Shown here one piece after another: positions 1 through 9,269 of a DNA stretch of 64,000 nt. The DNA is from Bythopirellula goksoeyrii (lineage in GTDB: Bacteria; Planctomycetota; Planctomycetia; Pirellulales; Lacipirellulaceae): assembly GCF_008065115.1 (NCBI RefSeq), contig NZ_CP042913.1:2971827-3035826 (forward strand), in the 5' to 3' direction. How positions within the stretch are numbered: the first letter of the stretch is position 1; the number at the start of each line of letters is the position of its first letter. A program made the position numbers and the translations under genes. The notes under the pieces are model-generated. The model ran no database searches. It was not told the origin of the DNA and saw nothing but the letters and a program-made list of their open reading frames with translations.

Positions 1-550
1 CCTGATATTCAATCGTCCGCGCCGCTTCGTAGATGTAGCTGACGCTCGGATAGCCACGCGTCACCATTAGCGGGACGTCCCAACGATCAGTGATCGGATA
101 GAGCACTCCTGCCAGTGCTTCCTTTTCTAGCCACACTTCGACGTAATCGTCTTGGTTGTCCCACGTCGCCCGACGGTAGGTCTGTTGTGTCCGCTCCAAC
201 ATGCCCGCCAGAGAAGAGTAGGTGCGGGGCTTACGCATCCAGCGGGTATTGTCTGCAATCCAGTCATAAGGAATGGTGCCATCGCGCCGCATCTCGACAA
301 GCAAACGGATAACGGTGCTCTTATATTGGGCCTCAGTCTTGGCGATCGCCCCGCGACTAACGAGCTGGTAGTAAACTTGCCGAACCGTCATCGGCTGATA
401 CTCAGCAAGCACGTCGATCATCGCATCACGAATAGCCTGAATATCAGCTTTGGTGCGTCGCGCTGATCTTATGGACCTAGCCCCATAAGATTGCTGTTTG
501 TTTTTGCTTGGCGGTCTCTTCGCCTTCGTGGTAGAATGTGTACTCAACAT
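1..550 (-). CDS. TOPRIM-like protein of an integrative element, C-terminus cut by the window
   Basis: Open frame of 183 codons from ATG at 550 running off the left edge; an AAGGAAG ribosome site lies six bases upstream. The N-terminus (about residues 1-40) is basic and low-complexity. Next comes a helical segment resembling a winged helix (MTVRQVYYQLVSRG), then at about residues 137-165 a beta-alpha-beta stretch with EVWLEKEAL followed by VPLMVTRGYPS. This acidic turn recalls the TOPRIM fold of Spo11/topoisomerase VI subunit A and similar proteins seen in phages and mobile elements. It lies downstream of the integrase genes in the same orientation, so it is probably cargo of the element. Function is inference; the missing C-terminus should hold the second TOPRIM acidic motif. 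Confidence 0.75.
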   Translation of the reverse strand, partial: MLSTHSTTKAKRPPSKNKQQSYGARSIRSARRTKADIQAIRDAMIDVLAEYQPMTVRQVYYQLVSRGAIAKTEAQYKSTVIRLLVEMRRDGTIPYDWIADNTRWMRKPRTYSSLAGMLERTQQTYRRATWDNQDDYVEVWLEKEALAGVLYPITDRWDVPLMVTRGYPSVSYIYEAARTIEYQ

Positions 551-617
551 AAAAGCTTCCTTGCTTTAGCCTTGGTGCGACAACCACATCGCGTGCCAAG
601 GCTTTTTTGTGGATTGA

Positions 618-902
618 TTAGAGTCCCATCTCGGCCAACTCGGCTTCAGCCCGTTGAATATCCCTCTCCCGCTGGATCGAGGTCTTAGGCTGCGGAGAAG
701 TTCCGTTAGCGGCATCCGTGCAGCGCTGCTGGAATCTGCGATGGGCTTGGCGGGAAGTGAAACGACAACCGCCCTCGACATAGGTTTCGAGCTTGACGCC
801 GCGAACGCCGTTGAGATGCCAACGCCAGATGGTGCTAGGATTCCGGCTACACTCTTTGGCGAGCTGATTAAGAGTAATTCGATCTTCAGAATAGATGTCC
901 AT
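618..902 (-). CDS. DUF1580 helix-turn-helix protein
   Basis: A 94-residue protein matching the planctomycete DUF1580 family. It has ITLNQLAKECSRNPSTIWRW followed by GVRGVKLETYVEGG and a TSRQAHRRF motif, an arrangement like a MerR/excisionase helix-turn-helix with a wing. GGAGGA lies eight bases before the ATG. DUF1580 proteins are common beside integrases in planctomycete genomes, and this one sits between an unknown gene and the TOPRIM-like gene of the same element. A role as excisionase or element repressor is inference from the fold and place. The C-terminal 30 residues are charged and probably disordered. Confidence 0.85.
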   Translation of the reverse strand: MDIYSEDRITLNQLAKECSRNPSTIWRWHLNGVRGVKLETYVEGGCRFTSRQAHRRFQQRCTDAANGTSPQPKTSIQRERDIQRAEAELAEMGL

Positions 903-1033
903 GATTTCCTCCGTGATGGTGTGATATGACCAATACGGAGTTTATTAGACACGAAACGCCATGGACTGAAAAACGAAAAGAAGACTATAATCAGGCGAAT
1001 AGGGAAGCCTCTAAGAGCTTTCCCAGGAAACCT

Positions 1034-1627
1034 CTAAGCGTTTTCCCAAAGCCCCAGTTCGCGAAGTCGCTTACGCACCGTTTTGGCGCAAACTTTTATG
1101 CGGTGCTTGTTGAATAATGCTTTGGATATATTCTTGCATGCTGCTTTTTTCCCGACATAAAAAGCAAATTCCTCGCGCAGCCATCCCTCTTCCTTGGGCG
1201 TAACCAGCTTCTTAGAGTTCTTGCCGCCTGTACTACGCTTCTCTGCAATTATAACTCCATCAATCAAGGAGTCGGTTATCAAGCTCCTGAGAAATCCATC
1301 CGATATGCCGACTAAATAAGCTAGATGTGCCACTTCCAAGGCATCAGCGAGACAAGGATTCTTATTGAGTTTTTGGCAAAGCTCGAGTGCTTCTCTAGCC
1401 TCCCGCAAGAGTGAATGTACAAGAGCTATAGTGTCATGGTTAAGCTTTTCTAAACCGATCCTCCCGTTGTAGGCACTCTTATAACTGAAACTGATACATT
1501 CTGGACGCTTGAAGTTTTCCCAGTCCGGATCTAGCTTTTCGGCGGTCGAAATGGCGTACTGTACACAGCCCTCAAGGGAGGACATTAGTCTTTCGAGGCG
1601 TTTAATGCTTTCGCTATCAGCGGCCAT
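1034..1627 (-). CDS. Unrecognised protein with C-terminal helix-turn-helix-like segment
   Basis: A 197-residue protein of no family I recognise. The first 110 residues are mainly helical with many Leu and charged residues. Residues about 118-140 (EVAHLAYLVGISDGFLRSLI) and the last 25 (KVCAKTVRKRLRELGLW) both look like DNA-binding helix pairs; the latter resembles the winged helix that ends some IS630-type transposase N-domains, but no catalytic domain follows. AGGAGA eight bases before the ATG supports the start. It lies between the integrase and DUF1580 genes in the same orientation, so it is probably a regulatory or maintenance gene of the integrated element. Confidence 0.7.
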   Translation of the reverse strand: MAADSESIKRLERLMSSLEGCVQYAISTAEKLDPDWENFKRPECISFSYKSAYNGRIGLEKLNHDTIALVHSLLREAREALELCQKLNKNPCLADALEVAHLAYLVGISDGFLRSLITDSLIDGVIIAEKRSTGGKNSKKLVTPKEEGWLREEFAFYVGKKAACKNISKALFNKHRIKVCAKTVRKRLRELGLWENA

Positions 1628-1742
1628 CCAGCAATCTCCTATTTTGAGCCGAGCCGACCGACCGGGGCCACGGGGAGATTGCGTCCCATGACACCGATCA
1701 GTCTGTGCGGTTTATAACTCCGCGAACTCGGCAGTCGTCATT

Positions 1743-2999
1743 CTAACCAATCATTCTGGCAACTTCGATTGCTTTTTTCCGATCCTTCTCGGCGTAAACT
1801 TCGGTGATCCCGATAGATTGATGCCCCAGCAGTGTCTTTGCTGCGTCGATATCGAACTCCCGGCGGACCTTGGTAGCTAGGCTGTGACGCAGCTGATTCG
1901 GTGCCCAGCGGTGTTTTGTGTTCCACTCTCTTAGCTCCGCTCGCTGTCCTGGGGTGCGTTTCCCTGCTGCGATGGAATGAATAAGTTCATGAGGAAATGC
2001 CAACTCACAGCCCCGCGATACGGCTCGACCGTAGCTTTGAGTAGTGTATTTGGCGTCGGGAATGCGTGTCGGCTTCCTACGTCGATTGGTGCCGACACGG
2101 TTGCCACAAGTGCGCGGGGTTTTTCTCTCTGCATTACGTCGATCTCGCATCTCCTGCATGGCTTCAGCGGGGGAGAAACAATAATCTTCCGCGCTACGCA
2201 GGAGAAACGGGGTTAGCACTTCTTGAGCTTGAGGACCAATATAAATCGTCCGTTCGTATCCGTGGTGAGCCGTCTTATGCTCTTTGAGCCTGGCCTCCCA
2301 CACTGCGCCGCTGCGATCCACATCGCCAGCCTTGAGATTACAGACTTCCCCCGGTCGGCATCCCGTATGCATCTGGAATTTTACCATCGCTGATACAACA
2401 CTAGACAGGAAGGGAAGTGTTTGCTCAACCACTGCCAAGTCTACAGGTTTCACAGGGGCTGGCTCGCGTAGCCCGTTGCGTCCCTTCCGTAGTCCGGGGA
2501 TGATGGCAAGCGTTTGTGGGACAACGGCAGGAATCAGCCCCTCACTGGCCCCCCAGCGGAATACAGCCACGATCTGACGCATTCTCTCGTTGATATAGGG
2601 ACGGCTCAAATTCTCGTCGATCAACTTCTGTCGTATCGCCTTGAATTGCAGGACGCCAAATTCGGCGGCCTCTGTCCGACCATAGAGTTCCTTCAGAGGA
2701 GTCATGCCGCGCTTCATGTTCTGGTAGGTACCGCGCGTGGTATCCCCGTAATATTGCTTTGCGAACTTCAGATAGTCGGCAATCAACTCGATTATCGTGA
2801 TCGACGCCGCGGGATTGCCATAAGTTGCGGACCGACCAGTAGCTAACCATTCAGCAATCAGCCGATCATATTCGAGCTTACTGGCCTTGGTACTGTGGGG
2901 TCCCAGGTAGTAGTCTCTACCGCTAATCGTACAAACCGCCTGCCCACTTGCGCGGTGTTTACGGTACTTCGGAATCGTCTGCCCAATAGAACGCGGCAT
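1743..2999 (-). CDS. Tyrosine-type site-specific integrase
   Basis: A 418-residue phage-type tyrosine recombinase. The N-terminal 60 residues carry an Arm/AP2-like segment (QAVCTISGRDYYLG), followed by a SAM-like core-binding domain to about residue 180 and the catalytic domain. Visible catalytic positions are Arg215 in TGCRPGE, Arg371 in NQLRHSLAT, the His of LLGHQSI and the nucleophile Tyr402 in EVYAE. The first position of the usual HxLRH box is Asn. AGGAGA precedes the ATG. It lies 126 bp from tRNA-Val and points away from it, the usual arrangement for an element integrated at a tRNA 3' end. It should catalyse integration and excision at that tRNA. Confidence 0.95.
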   Translation of the reverse strand: MPRSIGQTIPKYRKHRASGQAVCTISGRDYYLGPHSTKASKLEYDRLIAEWLATGRSATYGNPAASITIIELIADYLKFAKQYYGDTTRGTYQNMKRGMTPLKELYGRTEAAEFGVLQFKAIRQKLIDENLSRPYINERMRQIVAVFRWGASEGLIPAVVPQTLAIIPGLRKGRNGLREPAPVKPVDLAVVEQTLPFLSSVVSAMVKFQMHTGCRPGEVCNLKAGDVDRSGAVWEARLKEHKTAHHGYERTIYIGPQAQEVLTPFLLRSAEDYCFSPAEAMQEMRDRRNAERKTPRTCGNRVGTNRRRKPTRIPDAKYTTQSYGRAVSRGCELAFPHELIHSIAAGKRTPGQRAELREWNTKHRWAPNQLRHSLATKVRREFDIDAAKTLLGHQSIGITEVYAEKDRKKAIEVARMIG

Positions 3000-3030
3000 T
3001 GCAAGGGTCTCCTATAACTTGTGGAAATAT

Positions 3031-3050
3031 AAAACGGTACGTACCGTTTT
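3031..3050. promoter_or_regulatory. Perfect 20-bp palindrome upstream of the integrase
   Basis: AAAACGGTACGTACCGTTTT is a perfect inverted repeat with no loop, 31 bases upstream of the integrase ATG. The lack of a loop fits a protein-binding operator better than a terminator. It may bind the element's own regulator (for example the DUF1580 protein) or an integrase arm-site protein. Confidence 0.5.
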
Positions 3051-3090
3051 ATTCCCTTAGGAAACGCCTCACTGCCAACTGGAGGCAGGT

Positions 3091-3111
3091 TAGAAAATAA
3101 CTTGTTTTCTA
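3091..3111. terminator. Weak A/T-rich hairpin after tRNA-Val
   Basis: TAGAAAA and TTTTCTA arms of 7 bp flank a 7-base spacer, 15 bases downstream of the tRNA-Val gene on its strand. It may end the tRNA transcript or be a recombination-protein site at the element junction. The arms are A/T-rich, so it is weak as a terminator. Confidence 0.3.
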
Positions 3112-3121
3112 GGCTCAAACT

Positions 3122-3199
<78 letters not shown>

Positions 3200-3316
3200 T
3201 TGCCCTTTCGCTTGGCAAGCCTTCGATGGTATCTTTTGGGACGGGGGGTTGTCTAGGCCCTGGTTTTTATCTGCCTAAGGGCCAGAGCAAACACTAGGCA
3301 ATGTACTAATGCCTAT

Positions 3317-4351
3317 TTGCATGTCTTTCCTAGCTTTCGCAAGCGAAATGTTCAAGTGACTGAGCTGTTTGCAACCTTGATTTTGGCCATTCATCTAGCT
3401 GCAATGAATTTGGCGAGTGCTGGACCGCTTTGTTTTCTGTGGCTCCGGTGGGATAACAGATTAGCCGACGATTCTCAAAACCAAGTTGGGAGATTGCGTT
3501 TGCAGATGTTCCGGTGGTCGGTGGCCGCCTATTTGCTGGGGATGGTGCTAGGCGTCCTGCTTTGGTTGGTTTTGCCAGGCGACGGACTGGCCCAGGCTTT
3601 GGCCAGGTTTCCTAGCCGGGCATTCGGCTTTGCGGCGGCTGAATTGTTGTTCTCATTGGTGTGCATGTTGCCGCTGGCTTTGGATTGGAGATTTCTACAA
3701 GGGAGGTCGTGGCTGAGTAAACTGTTGGCCGTAATGTCGGCGACCAACTTGCTGTATCATTTTCCGCCGTTAATGGCGATTGTCGGTCAGTTAGCATCCA
3801 ACCCTCATTGGGCTAAGGAGCCAGTACTCGATCGTTCGGTACTACTCAACTTGATGGCGCAATGGCACGTGCTGGCCTTGAGTTGTCACTTTGTGTTGGC
3901 ATCGGTCACAGTGGCTGCGATGGCAACTCTCTGGCTCGCCTCGCAGGCAAACTCCGCAGCTGAGATGAATGCTAAGATGCAGAAATCCATTCGGCATGCG
4001 GGACTTGTGGCTCTACTTACTACGCTTCTGCAAATTCCCGTGGGGGTCTGGTTGTTGGCAAGCACGCCGGCCGCCACCCGTACCGCGTTGATGGGTGGCA
4101 GCTTGGTGACCTCGTTGATATTTGTGGTGGCGATGACGGGAACGTTAATCTTGCTACAACGACTGGCCAGCATAGTACTGGGCGACTTCGGAGAAAGCAC
4201 ATTGCGCGGAGCGTGTTGGCTAGTGCTGGTAATCATCTTTTTAATGGCAGCTACATTGCGATGGTCGCGGCCTGACAAGTCAAAGTCAATCAAAGCAAAA
4301 AGCCCCGCAGCCGTGTCCGTGGTAGTGGACTCGGCTGCGGGGCGATTCTGA
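3317..4351 (+). CDS. Polytopic membrane protein of unknown function
   Basis: Up to 344 residues with about eight hydrophobic segments (near residues 16-45, 66-88, 98-121, 130-155, 178-206, 218-240, 248-275 and 290-312). Histidines lie within or at the ends of membrane helices (LAIHLAAMN, LLYHFPP, WHVLALSCHF), which could bind haem or metal, but I do not recognise the family. The listed start is TTG without a good ribosome site; GTG at 3356 (VTELFATL) is an equally good start just before the first helix. It is convergent with a small c-type cytochrome gene, which gives weak support for a redox role. Its last 14 codons run through the terminator of that neighbour. Confidence 0.75.
   Translation: MHVFPSFRKRNVQVTELFATLILAIHLAAMNLASAGPLCFLWLRWDNRLADDSQNQVGRLRLQMFRWSVAAYLLGMVLGVLLWLVLPGDGLAQALARFPSRAFGFAAAELLFSLVCMLPLALDWRFLQGRSWLSKLLAVMSATNLLYHFPPLMAIVGQLASNPHWAKEPVLDRSVLLNLMAQWHVLALSCHFVLASVTVAAMATLWLASQANSAAEMNAKMQKSIRHAGLVALLTTLLQIPVGVWLLASTPAATRTALMGGSLVTSLIFVVAMTGTLILLQRLASIVLGDFGESTLRGACWLVLVIIFLMAATLRWSRPDKSKSIKAKSPAAVSVVVDSAAGRF
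4302..4343 (-). terminator. Terminator of the cytochrome gene, embedded in the convergent gene
   Basis: A 12-bp perfect stem (GCCCCGCAGCCG with CGGCTGCGGGGC) is followed on the minus strand by TTTTTGCTTT. It lies 46 bases past the cytochrome stop codon and inside the last codons of the convergent membrane-protein gene. Confidence 0.8.
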
Positions 4352-4389
4352 CGCAGAAACCGTCTCGGAAAGATGGTACTCCGTGCGAA

Positions 4390-4803
4390 TTACTCTACGG
4401 GATTTTCTGGTTCTGTCTTACACTCTTCGAGGGTACCACCGGGCAATTTTCCGGCTTTAATTAGCTCGCCGTAGGTTGGGCTGGAGTCATCTCCTTCAAC
4501 CGAGTGGAGAGCGGCAACTGATTCTAGAGCCTCAACAATCTTCTCGGGATTCTTGGCGTCTTTCTTTCTGTCGAGCAGTGGCAATAAATGTACTCCATAA
4601 GGATTGTGCTGCTTACGAGATTTACCTTGATGACAGATATAGCATTTTGCCGCTTTTACTTCGAGCGCCCAGTCACTCTCTTTGTCATCACCGACATAGA
4701 GTTTGACAAACTCTTTCTGAAACTGCAGCACTGCCAATGCGGGTTGAGCAAGATTTGCTGTAAACAATATGGCCGTAATACATAGAACGATACGATATTG
4801 CAT
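4390..4803 (-). CDS. Small exported monohaem c-type cytochrome-like protein
   Basis: A 137-residue protein with an N-terminal signal peptide (MQYRIVLCITAILF to AQPALA) and one haem-binding CYICH motif near residue 55, followed by KSRKQHNPYG. The ATG at 4803 is preferred to one 19 codons upstream because it starts the signal peptide and has AGAGG upstream. The family is common as hypothetical proteins in planctomycetes. Exported and probably haem-bearing, so an electron carrier or sensor is likely; partners are not known. It stands alone between a convergent membrane-protein gene and icd, with a strong terminator downstream. Confidence 0.85.
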   Translation of the reverse strand: MQYRIVLCITAILFTANLAQPALAVLQFQKEFVKLYVGDDKESDWALEVKAAKCYICHQGKSRKQHNPYGVHLLPLLDRKKDAKNPEKIVEALESVAALHSVEGDDSSPTYGELIKAGKLPGGTLEECKTEPENPVE

Positions 4804-4907
4804 GGGATGCAGACCTCTTCTTTCGTGGTGGATAGTCTCTATCGGTGAATGATGGCTCACTTTGCAGTGAGCTTTTTAGTAGAAATTGCAGGCTGGAGGT
4901 TGTCAAG

Positions 4908-4944
4908 GAAAGAAAGGCAAGAGCCGTGTGTCGCACTGCGGCTC
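4908..4944 (-). terminator. Probable terminator of icd
   Basis: GAGCCG and CGGCTC arms (4921-4926 and 4939-4944) lie just after the icd stop codon, followed on the minus strand by TTGCCTTTCTTTCC. The 6-bp stem and broken T-tract make it moderate in strength. Confidence 0.5.
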
Positions 4945-4946
4945 AG

Positions 4947-6194
<1,248 letters not shown>

Positions 6195-6425
6195 TGGTAT
6201 TTCTCTCTTTGTACGCGATTGCGGAATCGTGGGCTCTCTCTGACTATCGGACAACCCTACTATGGATTTGTAGTTGCCGATTTTCGGTTTAATGCTACTC
6301 CCCCGTCAATGGGCTCACCTAGTCTAAGAGCGACGATCCAGTTGTGAATGAAATAGGAGACACCTATAATCACTTAAACTTCTTCTTTCAACGTAACTAT
6401 TCCAATCAATCTGAGGGCCTCACCC

Positions 6426-7364
6426 ATGCCAAGTTCGCCTAATCGTCGTGATTTTCTATCTAATACGTCCCTGGCTGGGGCGGGAGTTGTATTTGGGGGC
6501 ATTTCAGCCTCACTTTTGAGCGCCGAAGAGGAATCATCCATGCCCTTTAAGATTTCTGTTGCCGAATACTCTCTACACAGAATGATCCAGAAGGGAGATC
6601 TCGATCCGCTAGATTTTGGCCCTTTCTGCAAGGAACATTTCGATGTGGACGCTGTTGAATACTGGATGGGACCATATGCTGATAAGGGAGAGGATCTTGT
6701 CTACCTCGATGAAATGCACAAAAAGAGCGAAGATGCTGGGGTCAAAGGCTTGCTGATTATGTGTGATATTCCCAATGGTGAGGGGGATCTCGGGAATCCA
6801 GATGCTAGCAAGCGGCAGCTGGCGGTTGAAAAGCATTATCCCTGGGTGGCCGCGGCCAAACGGATGGGATGCCACTCAATTCGGGTAAATGCCCGGTCTG
6901 AGGGGACCAAAGAAGAGCAGGCAAAGCTTGCGGCGGAGGGTCTGAGGAAACTTAGTGAATATGCTGCACCCCAGGGGATCAACGTGATTGTAGAGAATCA
7001 TGGCGGCTATTCCTCCGATGGGGCTTGGTTGGCCGGGGTAATTAAGAGCGTCAATCTACCGAATTGCGGCACTCTGCCAGATTTCGGCAACTTTCGGGTC
7101 AGCCCAGAGGAGAACTACGACAAGTATAAAGGTGTCGAAGAATTGATGCCTTACGCCAAGGCTGTCAGTGCAAAATCCCACGTATTTGATGACAAGGGGA
7201 ATGAATCCGAGATCGACTATGAAAGAATGATGGAAATCGTGACTAATGCTGGCTATCACGGGTATGTTGGTATCGAGTGGGAAGGATCGGAACCGGAATC
7301 CGAGGTCGAAGGGGTACTGCTGACCAAGCGATTGCTGGAGCGAGTTCGCTCTCAGATGACTTGA
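6426..7364 (+). CDS. Tat-exported sugar phosphate isomerase/epimerase (xylose isomerase-like TIM barrel)
   Basis: A 312-residue protein. It starts with a twin-arginine signal (NRRDFLSNTSLAGAGVVFGG), so it should be exported folded. The rest is an AP-endonuclease-2/xylose isomerase-type TIM barrel with VIVENHGGYSSDG, LPDFGNF, AKSHVFDD and YVGIEWEGSE, whose Glu, Asp and His residues form the usual metal site. Planctomycetes have many such proteins, thought to act on sugars or inositols during polysaccharide breakdown. The exact substrate cannot be read from sequence. It is monocistronic with a strong terminator downstream. Confidence 0.9.
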   Translation: MPSSPNRRDFLSNTSLAGAGVVFGGISASLLSAEEESSMPFKISVAEYSLHRMIQKGDLDPLDFGPFCKEHFDVDAVEYWMGPYADKGEDLVYLDEMHKKSEDAGVKGLLIMCDIPNGEGDLGNPDASKRQLAVEKHYPWVAAAKRMGCHSIRVNARSEGTKEEQAKLAAEGLRKLSEYAAPQGINVIVENHGGYSSDGAWLAGVIKSVNLPNCGTLPDFGNFRVSPEENYDKYKGVEELMPYAKAVSAKSHVFDDKGNESEIDYERMMEIVTNAGYHGYVGIEWEGSEPESEVEGVLLTKRLLERVRSQMT

Positions 7365-7715
7365 GCGAGAAATAAAAGAAAATCGAAGTTCTTAAGGGCG
7401 GCCATTTGGCCGCCTTTTTTCGTCTTTCAGGGCCCGTTCTGAAGCAATTAATAGGCTTGGTGACCACGGACTTGCGAGGTGGACACCGGGGGAAACGGGA
7501 GTGAGTGAAGTGCCCACTTATTAGGCAGTCGAGCTTTTGCCTTGCTAGGCAGGGCCTGCCCGAATATAGGCATCTGCTGGCAATCGACGTAAGTGCAAGC
7601 AGTGCAAGGACCTACGTGATTCATTTGATCGCTAGCTGATACTGGGAGCAAACACGGAGGCCGCAGCGGCCCTTCGGATGGACCACCCTGCATTAAGCGT
7701 AAGGAGACACTTATC
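7365..7715. other. Intergenic region
   Basis: Holds the terminator at 7394-7420 and the GTG ribosome site AAGGAG (7701-7706) of the next gene. A short GGCCGC/GCGGCC hairpin near 7660 is also visible. No further gene is supported. Confidence 0.5.
7394..7420 (+). terminator. Rho-independent terminator
   Basis: A 7-bp G/C stem GGCGGCC/GGCCGCC with an ATTT loop is followed by TTTTTT. It lies 30 bases after the isomerase/epimerase stop. Confidence 0.9.
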
Positions 7716-8303
7716 GTGCTAGCCCAAGCTCAAGAAACCTATCGGGAAGTTTTGCAAGTCGCCGACAATCTTTATCGTCAAGAACCAGATTGGGTGACAT
7801 TCTTTCGCGAAGTTCTCGGAATCGACGGTATAGTTCGGACCCGTTTTCCCTCTTTTGAGGAACTCACCAAATTTGAGCAAACGGATGAATTTGACCGCAT
7901 CCAGAAAATGCTGGTAAAGCTGCGAGAAAAGAGGAACTCTGCAGATCCCGATTCTGAGCCAACCCGGGTAATAACCGTCCGCTTGCCCAAGAGCATGCAC
8001 GAGTATCTGAGGACCGAGGCTCACGATCTGCGGACCAGCATGAACAAATTGTGCATTTCGAAGCTACTTCAGGTAATTGGCGAAGAAATGATACCCAACG
8101 AGAGAACCGGCGGTACCAAGCCGGCCGCCCAAGCATCTACTCCTACCAATCAGGGGCAGCCCGTTTCCAATAATGTTCACCTTGGCGGCCAAGCCCCCCA
8201 GCCGCAAACTCCCCAGAACAACTATCACCCCCAGCAAACCGCGACAAACCACCAGCCGCAGACGATAACGATGCCTTTCAAGCCGGCACAGCCTCGTTTC
8301 TAG
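7716..8303 (+). CDS. Ribbon-helix-helix-like protein with Gln/Pro-rich tail
   Basis: A 195-residue protein starting at GTG, with AAGGAG nine bases upstream. Residues about 1-75 are helical and acidic. Residues about 87-118 (TRVITVRLPKSMHEYLRTEA to MNKLCISKLL) match the Arc/HicB/CopG ribbon-helix-helix pattern: a short beta strand with alternating polar residues and two helices. The last 75 residues are rich in Gln, Pro, Asn and Thr and look disordered. A DNA-binding regulator is likely, but the target is unknown. No antitoxin partner gene is adjacent. A bidirectional hairpin follows. Confidence 0.85.
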   Translation: MLAQAQETYREVLQVADNLYRQEPDWVTFFREVLGIDGIVRTRFPSFEELTKFEQTDEFDRIQKMLVKLREKRNSADPDSEPTRVITVRLPKSMHEYLRTEAHDLRTSMNKLCISKLLQVIGEEMIPNERTGGTKPAAQASTPTNQGQPVSNNVHLGGQAPQPQTPQNNYHPQQTATNHQPQTITMPFKPAQPRF

Positions 8304-8356
8304 CATTGGTGCGAATTTAGACGTGTGTCCCTTGCTAGAGTGGTAATTGCAAACTT

Positions 8357-8383
8357 GCCCCGACCGAACTTCTCGGTCGGGGC
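8357..8383 (+). terminator. Strong hairpin between the RHH-like gene and rnpB
   Basis: An 11-bp stem GCCCCGACCGA/TCGGTCGGGGC with a 5-base loop is followed by TTTCTGCGTTT on the plus strand. It probably ends transcription of the RHH-like gene and may also insulate the convergent rnpB. Confidence 0.8.
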
Positions 8384-8401
8384 TTTCTGCGTTTATAGAG
8401 A

Positions 8402-8836
8402 AAAATCCGGAGAGAACCTATAAGCCGGGTTCTGTGATCCACCGAAGTGGATTGGCGACCATTCATCTACGTCCACGGTTACCCGCGGCCTTTAGCGGCC
8501 TACCCGAGGGTCGTAACGAGTCGGACGAACTCTGCCCTCTGTTTGGCCTTGCACCGGGTGGGGTTTACCAAGCCAAACGAGTCACCCCGTCTGCTGGTGC
8601 GCTCTTACCGCACCTTTTCACCCTTGCCTGTGGAGTGGTTAGCGTTTAACCATTAGCAAGAAATTCATTCGCTAATTGCAAAACGCTAACCACTCCCATC
8701 GGCGGTATGTTTTCTGTGGCACTTTCCCTAATCTCACGATCGGTGGGCGTTACCCACCACCCTGTCCATTGGTGCCCGGACTTTCCTCCCGTTTGCACAA
8801 GGCAAACCGGCGGTCTCCCGGTTCACTCCGGAATTT
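8402..8836 (-). ncRNA. rnpB: RNase P RNA, bacterial class A
   Basis: About 435 nt. The 5' part on the minus strand has GAGGAAAGTCCGGGC (conserved region I) and the 3' part has ACAGAACCCGGCTTATAG (conserved region V). P1 can be drawn between the ends (TCCGGAGTGAACC with GGTTCTCTCCGGA), which sets the approximate limits. The RNA is the catalytic part of RNase P, which removes 5' leaders from pre-tRNA. An unusually long perfect 16-bp stem at 8632-8647/8681-8696, extended by ATTAGC/GCTAAT, lies where the variable P12 helix is expected. Confidence 0.95.
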
Positions 8837-9269
8837 ATGTAACCTAAGTATCATAGCAGTCCATTCCTTGGAAACGTAGTATCAGATTTAAAAAGAACCC
8901 CAAAAGCCAGGCCAAAGAGGGAGTGTATTGCGCCGGACAATTTGTCGTGCTTTTGGGGAGTGTGAAGTGTCCAGGTGTAGCATGCGTGACACAATCGAGG
9001 AAAAATAGTTGATTCTTACTTGACCCAGCAAGGAAGGTAGTTTTTTCTGACTATACCGTAAAAAGCTTATCTACCGTCAAGGAGGGTTATTGCAGTCCAT
9101 GAGCAATCCACCCTAGAATAAAATGATATAATTCACATAGCATTAGAGAGTGAAAATCTCGATCCCCCCGAATGGGGTCTTTACTTCACAAATTAGATTA
9201 GTAATGCTGAGGAGGTTGTGAATTTTTATTGATTTGGTCCACTGAACCTGAACAGAGCAGAGAAGAAAA
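8837..9269. other. Intergenic region with regulatory content for the LuxR-type gene
   Basis: No coding sequence is supported. It must contain the promoter of rnpB (right to left) and of the LuxR-type gene (left to right). A/T-rich stretches occur at 9000-9060 and 9115-9150, and a short CCCC/GGGG stem near 9163-9180. No clear operator was found. Confidence 0.4.

Noticed and set aside
152-466. Plus-strand frame in the first 500 bases
   Set aside because: It is the mirror of the real TOPRIM-like minus-strand frame, which runs off the edge, and has no protein-like pattern.
8347-8656. Open frames inside rnpB
   Set aside because: The bases encode RNase P RNA with all conserved regions; the frames are accidental.
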